Part shown: in pieces, positions 3,962 to 5,970 of the stretch
How positions within the stretch are numbered: the first letter of the stretch is position 1
Layout: every line of letters starts with the position of its first letter
Assembly: GCA_009924885.1 (NCBI GenBank)
Contig: RFQS01000144.1
Span: forward strand, 1 to 5,970
Length of the DNA: 5,970 nt
Origin: Pseudomonadota bacterium
GTDB taxonomy: Bacteria > Cyanobacteriota > Vampirovibrionia > LMEP-6097
Direction of reading: 5' to 3'
Program-made: the position numbers and the translations under genes
Notes under the pieces: generated by a model
Seen by the model: only the letters and a program-made list of their open reading frames with translations
What the model was told of the DNA's origin: nothing
Database searches by the model: none

Positions 3962-5970
3962 ATGGCAAGTATTTTTGAGCTAAAATCCTATCAAAGAGAG
4001 GCTTTACAGCATTTAGCTATATTTATAGAAAGCCTACATAAATTTCATGATGATATAGAACGATCTTTTGAAAAAGCTCAAAAAAGATACTCTTATCATA
4101 ATGTTAGAAATGTCAGCGGTAAACCCATACCTAAAGTCTGTTTTAAATTACCTACAGGTGGCGGTAAAACCTATCTAGCAGCACACTGTATAGAAAAAAT
4201 CCAAGAATATTTTTATAAAAAATACAGTGGCTTAGTAATCTGGGTGACTACTTCTGATACTATCTACAAACAGACTTTAAAGCAGTTAAATGATATTCAG
4301 CATCCTTTACATATAAGCCTTAAGAACAGTGCTTTTGGTAAACTCAAAATTTTTAATAAAGAGAGTCGCATTACGAAAAGCGACTTAGAGACTCATCTCT
4401 GTATCTTAGTTTTAACTATACAGTCCTTCAATATCGGCAAGGAGACTAAGGATAAGCGTAAGATCTATGATGATTCAGCCCTCTACTCGAATTATTTTCC
4501 TGAATATACTGAAGCTGGTGATAATTTTACCCTGAAAAAAAATTTCTCTAACTTAGACACCTTCAGCGAAAGCGTTATCACTTATAAACAGTTTACTAAC
4601 ACTACTATTAAACACTCTCTCGCTAATCTCATACGCATAGAACAGCCTCTATTTATTCTAGACGAGTCTCATAGACAGAAAACTGACAAAGCAAAAGAAA
4701 ATATTATTAATTTTAATCCTTCTTTTATTCTAGAACTGAGTGCGACTCCTTCAGAGAGATCTAGCATTCTCTATGAAGCTAAGGGCTTTGATCTCTGGAA
4801 AGAACAGATGATTAAAATGCCGATTACTGTAACTCAAACCGCAGGGACTAATTGGCAAAACTGCCTAGATAGATCTTTAGAGAAGCTTAGACAGCTAGAT
4901 AAATTCGCAGAAATGAATCAGGCAGAAGATAACGTATATATTCGCCCTATAGTGCTAATTCGAGTTCAGAGAACAGGTAAAGAAACCCGTGATTCTAAGT
5001 ACATTCACGCAGAAGATGTAAAAGATTATCTATTAAAAACTGGGATAGCTTTAGAAGAAATAGCGATTAAATCCTCAGAGAAAGATGATTTAGAAAAAAT
5101 TGACCTTCTACAGCCTAAATGCAGAATTAAATACATTATCACGAAACATGCTATCGCAGAAGGCTGGGACTGTCCTTTCGCTTATGTATTATGTAATTTA
5201 GACACTACTCTTGCTGAGACAGCTTTAACTCAAATGCTCGGTCGAATCTTACGGCAGCCTTATACTAAACAGATTCCAGATTATCCTGAATTAAATGAAA
5301 GCTTCGTTTATATGTTTAACAGTGATGTTAAAAAAGTAACAGATGAAATTAAAAACTCCTTAGATGAGCATGGTTACGGCGATATAAAAAACTCCCTAAG
5401 AACTCAAGATGAAAATAATCCAGAAGCCCAAAAAAATCTAAATCCAAGAAAAGTGAAAATCAAAAGGAAAGAAGACTTTAAAGAAGAAAAAATTTACCTC
5501 CCGAAAATAACTTTAAAACTAGAATCAGGTGAATCTACTGAATTTAACTGGATAGAACATATACTTCCAGAAATAGACTGGTCTAAAATCAAGCTCAACC
5601 ATAATCTCAGCTCTTATGAAAACTTAGATCAGTTCGATACTATTAAAAAGCTAGACTATGACATCGATTCAGAGACTTTAAAACTTTTCGATATAGATGC
5701 GATAGAAAAAAATTTAAATAAACAGAAAACTCAGCTAGAGCCGATTCATATTCTACATAAATTTAAAGACCTGATCCCCAACGCCTGGATAGCTTACGAT
5801 ATTCTAAAACCTCATCTAGATCTAATTAGTAAGCATAGAGATGCTTTAGGTTTAATAGAAGAAATTAAATTAGATTTACAAAAACAAATTTATGATGAAG
5901 CTGAAAAGCTCTTCAAAAAATGGTCTAAGGAAAATAAATTAGATTTCTCTCTTCAGGAAGAATATTATGA
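3962..5970 (+). CDS. res: Type III restriction subunit Res, superfamily 2 helicase/ATPase, partial (C-terminus off window)
   Basis: The frame stays open for 669 codons to the end of the window. Superfamily 2 motifs appear in order: a Q-motif-like FELKSYQREAL (5-15), Walker A PTGGGKT (64-70), VLTIQSF (150-156), Walker B box DESH (234-237, a variant of DExH), motif III SATP (260-263), motif V EGWDCP (400-405) and motif VI QMLGRILRQP (424-433). Together these make an intact RecA-like motor that would use ATP to move along DNA in complex with Mod. The following ~230 residues are charged and helical-looking, with a basic patch near 500. Type III Res proteins usually end in a PD-(D/E)xK nuclease domain; it is not in view and should lie past 5970. 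The gene starts 4 bases after mod and is presumably cotranscribed. The family call is firm; cleavage activity is inferred from it. Confidence 0.92.
   Translation, partial: MASIFELKSYQREALQHLAIFIESLHKFHDDIERSFEKAQKRYSYHNVRNVSGKPIPKVCFKLPTGGGKTYLAAHCIEKIQEYFYKKYSGLVIWVTTSDTIYKQTLKQLNDIQHPLHISLKNSAFGKLKIFNKESRITKSDLETHLCILVLTIQSFNIGKETKDKRKIYDDSALYSNYFPEYTEAGDNFTLKKNFSNLDTFSESVITYKQFTNTTIKHSLANLIRIEQPLFILDESHRQKTDKAKENIINFNPSFILELSATPSERSSILYEAKGFDLWKEQMIKMPITVTQTAGTNWQNCLDRSLEKLRQLDKFAEMNQAEDNVYIRPIVLIRVQRTGKETRDSKYIHAEDVKDYLLKTGIALEEIAIKSSEKDDLEKIDLLQPKCRIKYIITKHAIAEGWDCPFAYVLCNLDTTLAETALTQMLGRILRQPYTKQIPDYPELNESFVYMFNSDVKKVTDEIKNSLDEHGYGDIKNSLRTQDENNPEAQKNLNPRKVKIKRKEDFKEEKIYLPKITLKLESGESTEFNWIEHILPEIDWSKIKLNHNLSSYENLDQFDTIKKLDYDIDSETLKLFDIDAIEKNLNKQKTQLEPIHILHKFKDLIPNAWIAYDILKPHLDLISKHRDALGLIEEIKLDLQKQIYDEAEKLFKKWSKENKLDFSLQEEYY

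Overview
The window is AT-rich (roughly one third G+C by eye) bacterial DNA holding the facing ends of two divergent transcription units of defence-type genes. Several stretches are rich in ATA, CTA and AGA codons, and CTAG is common, so a typical enterobacterium is unlikely. I cannot name the organism; an AT-rich proteobacterium or an accessory island in one is a guess.

Layout. (1) Positions 1-1796, minus strand: the first ~598 codons of a TrlF-family protein, an N-terminal PHP phosphoesterase domain followed by an SMC/AAA-like ATPase with Walker A, Q-loop and the start of a long coiled coil. Its C-terminal half lies beyond position 1. (2) Positions 1797-2157: a 361-base divergent intergenic region, unusually dense in RNA structure. 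A perfect TATAAT box predicts a plus-strand transcript starting at about 1847, exactly where a chain of back-to-back helices begins. The chain includes an H-type pseudoknot, a pair of mutually exclusive helices around GCCGGGAG, a short ORF with a Shine-Dalgarno site inside that switch, and three hairpins leading up to the next gene. (3) Positions 2158-3957, plus strand: a complete type III DNA methyltransferase (mod, 599 aa). (4) Positions 3962-5970, plus strand: the first 669 codons of the partner ATPase/helicase restriction subunit (res), cut off before the expected C-terminal nuclease domain.

How it fits together. Mod and Res would form a type III restriction-modification system: Mod supplies target recognition and adenine methylation, and Res supplies ATP-dependent translocation and cleavage. 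The divergent TrlF-like protein is a second nucleic-acid-associated ATPase with a putative hydrolase domain, so the locus reads as a defence island or a composite system. The least ordinary part is the intergenic region: either a ~310-base regulatory leader of mod-res or a separate structured small RNA sitting between the two arms. I do not recognise it as a known RNA family, and all structures were folded by hand.
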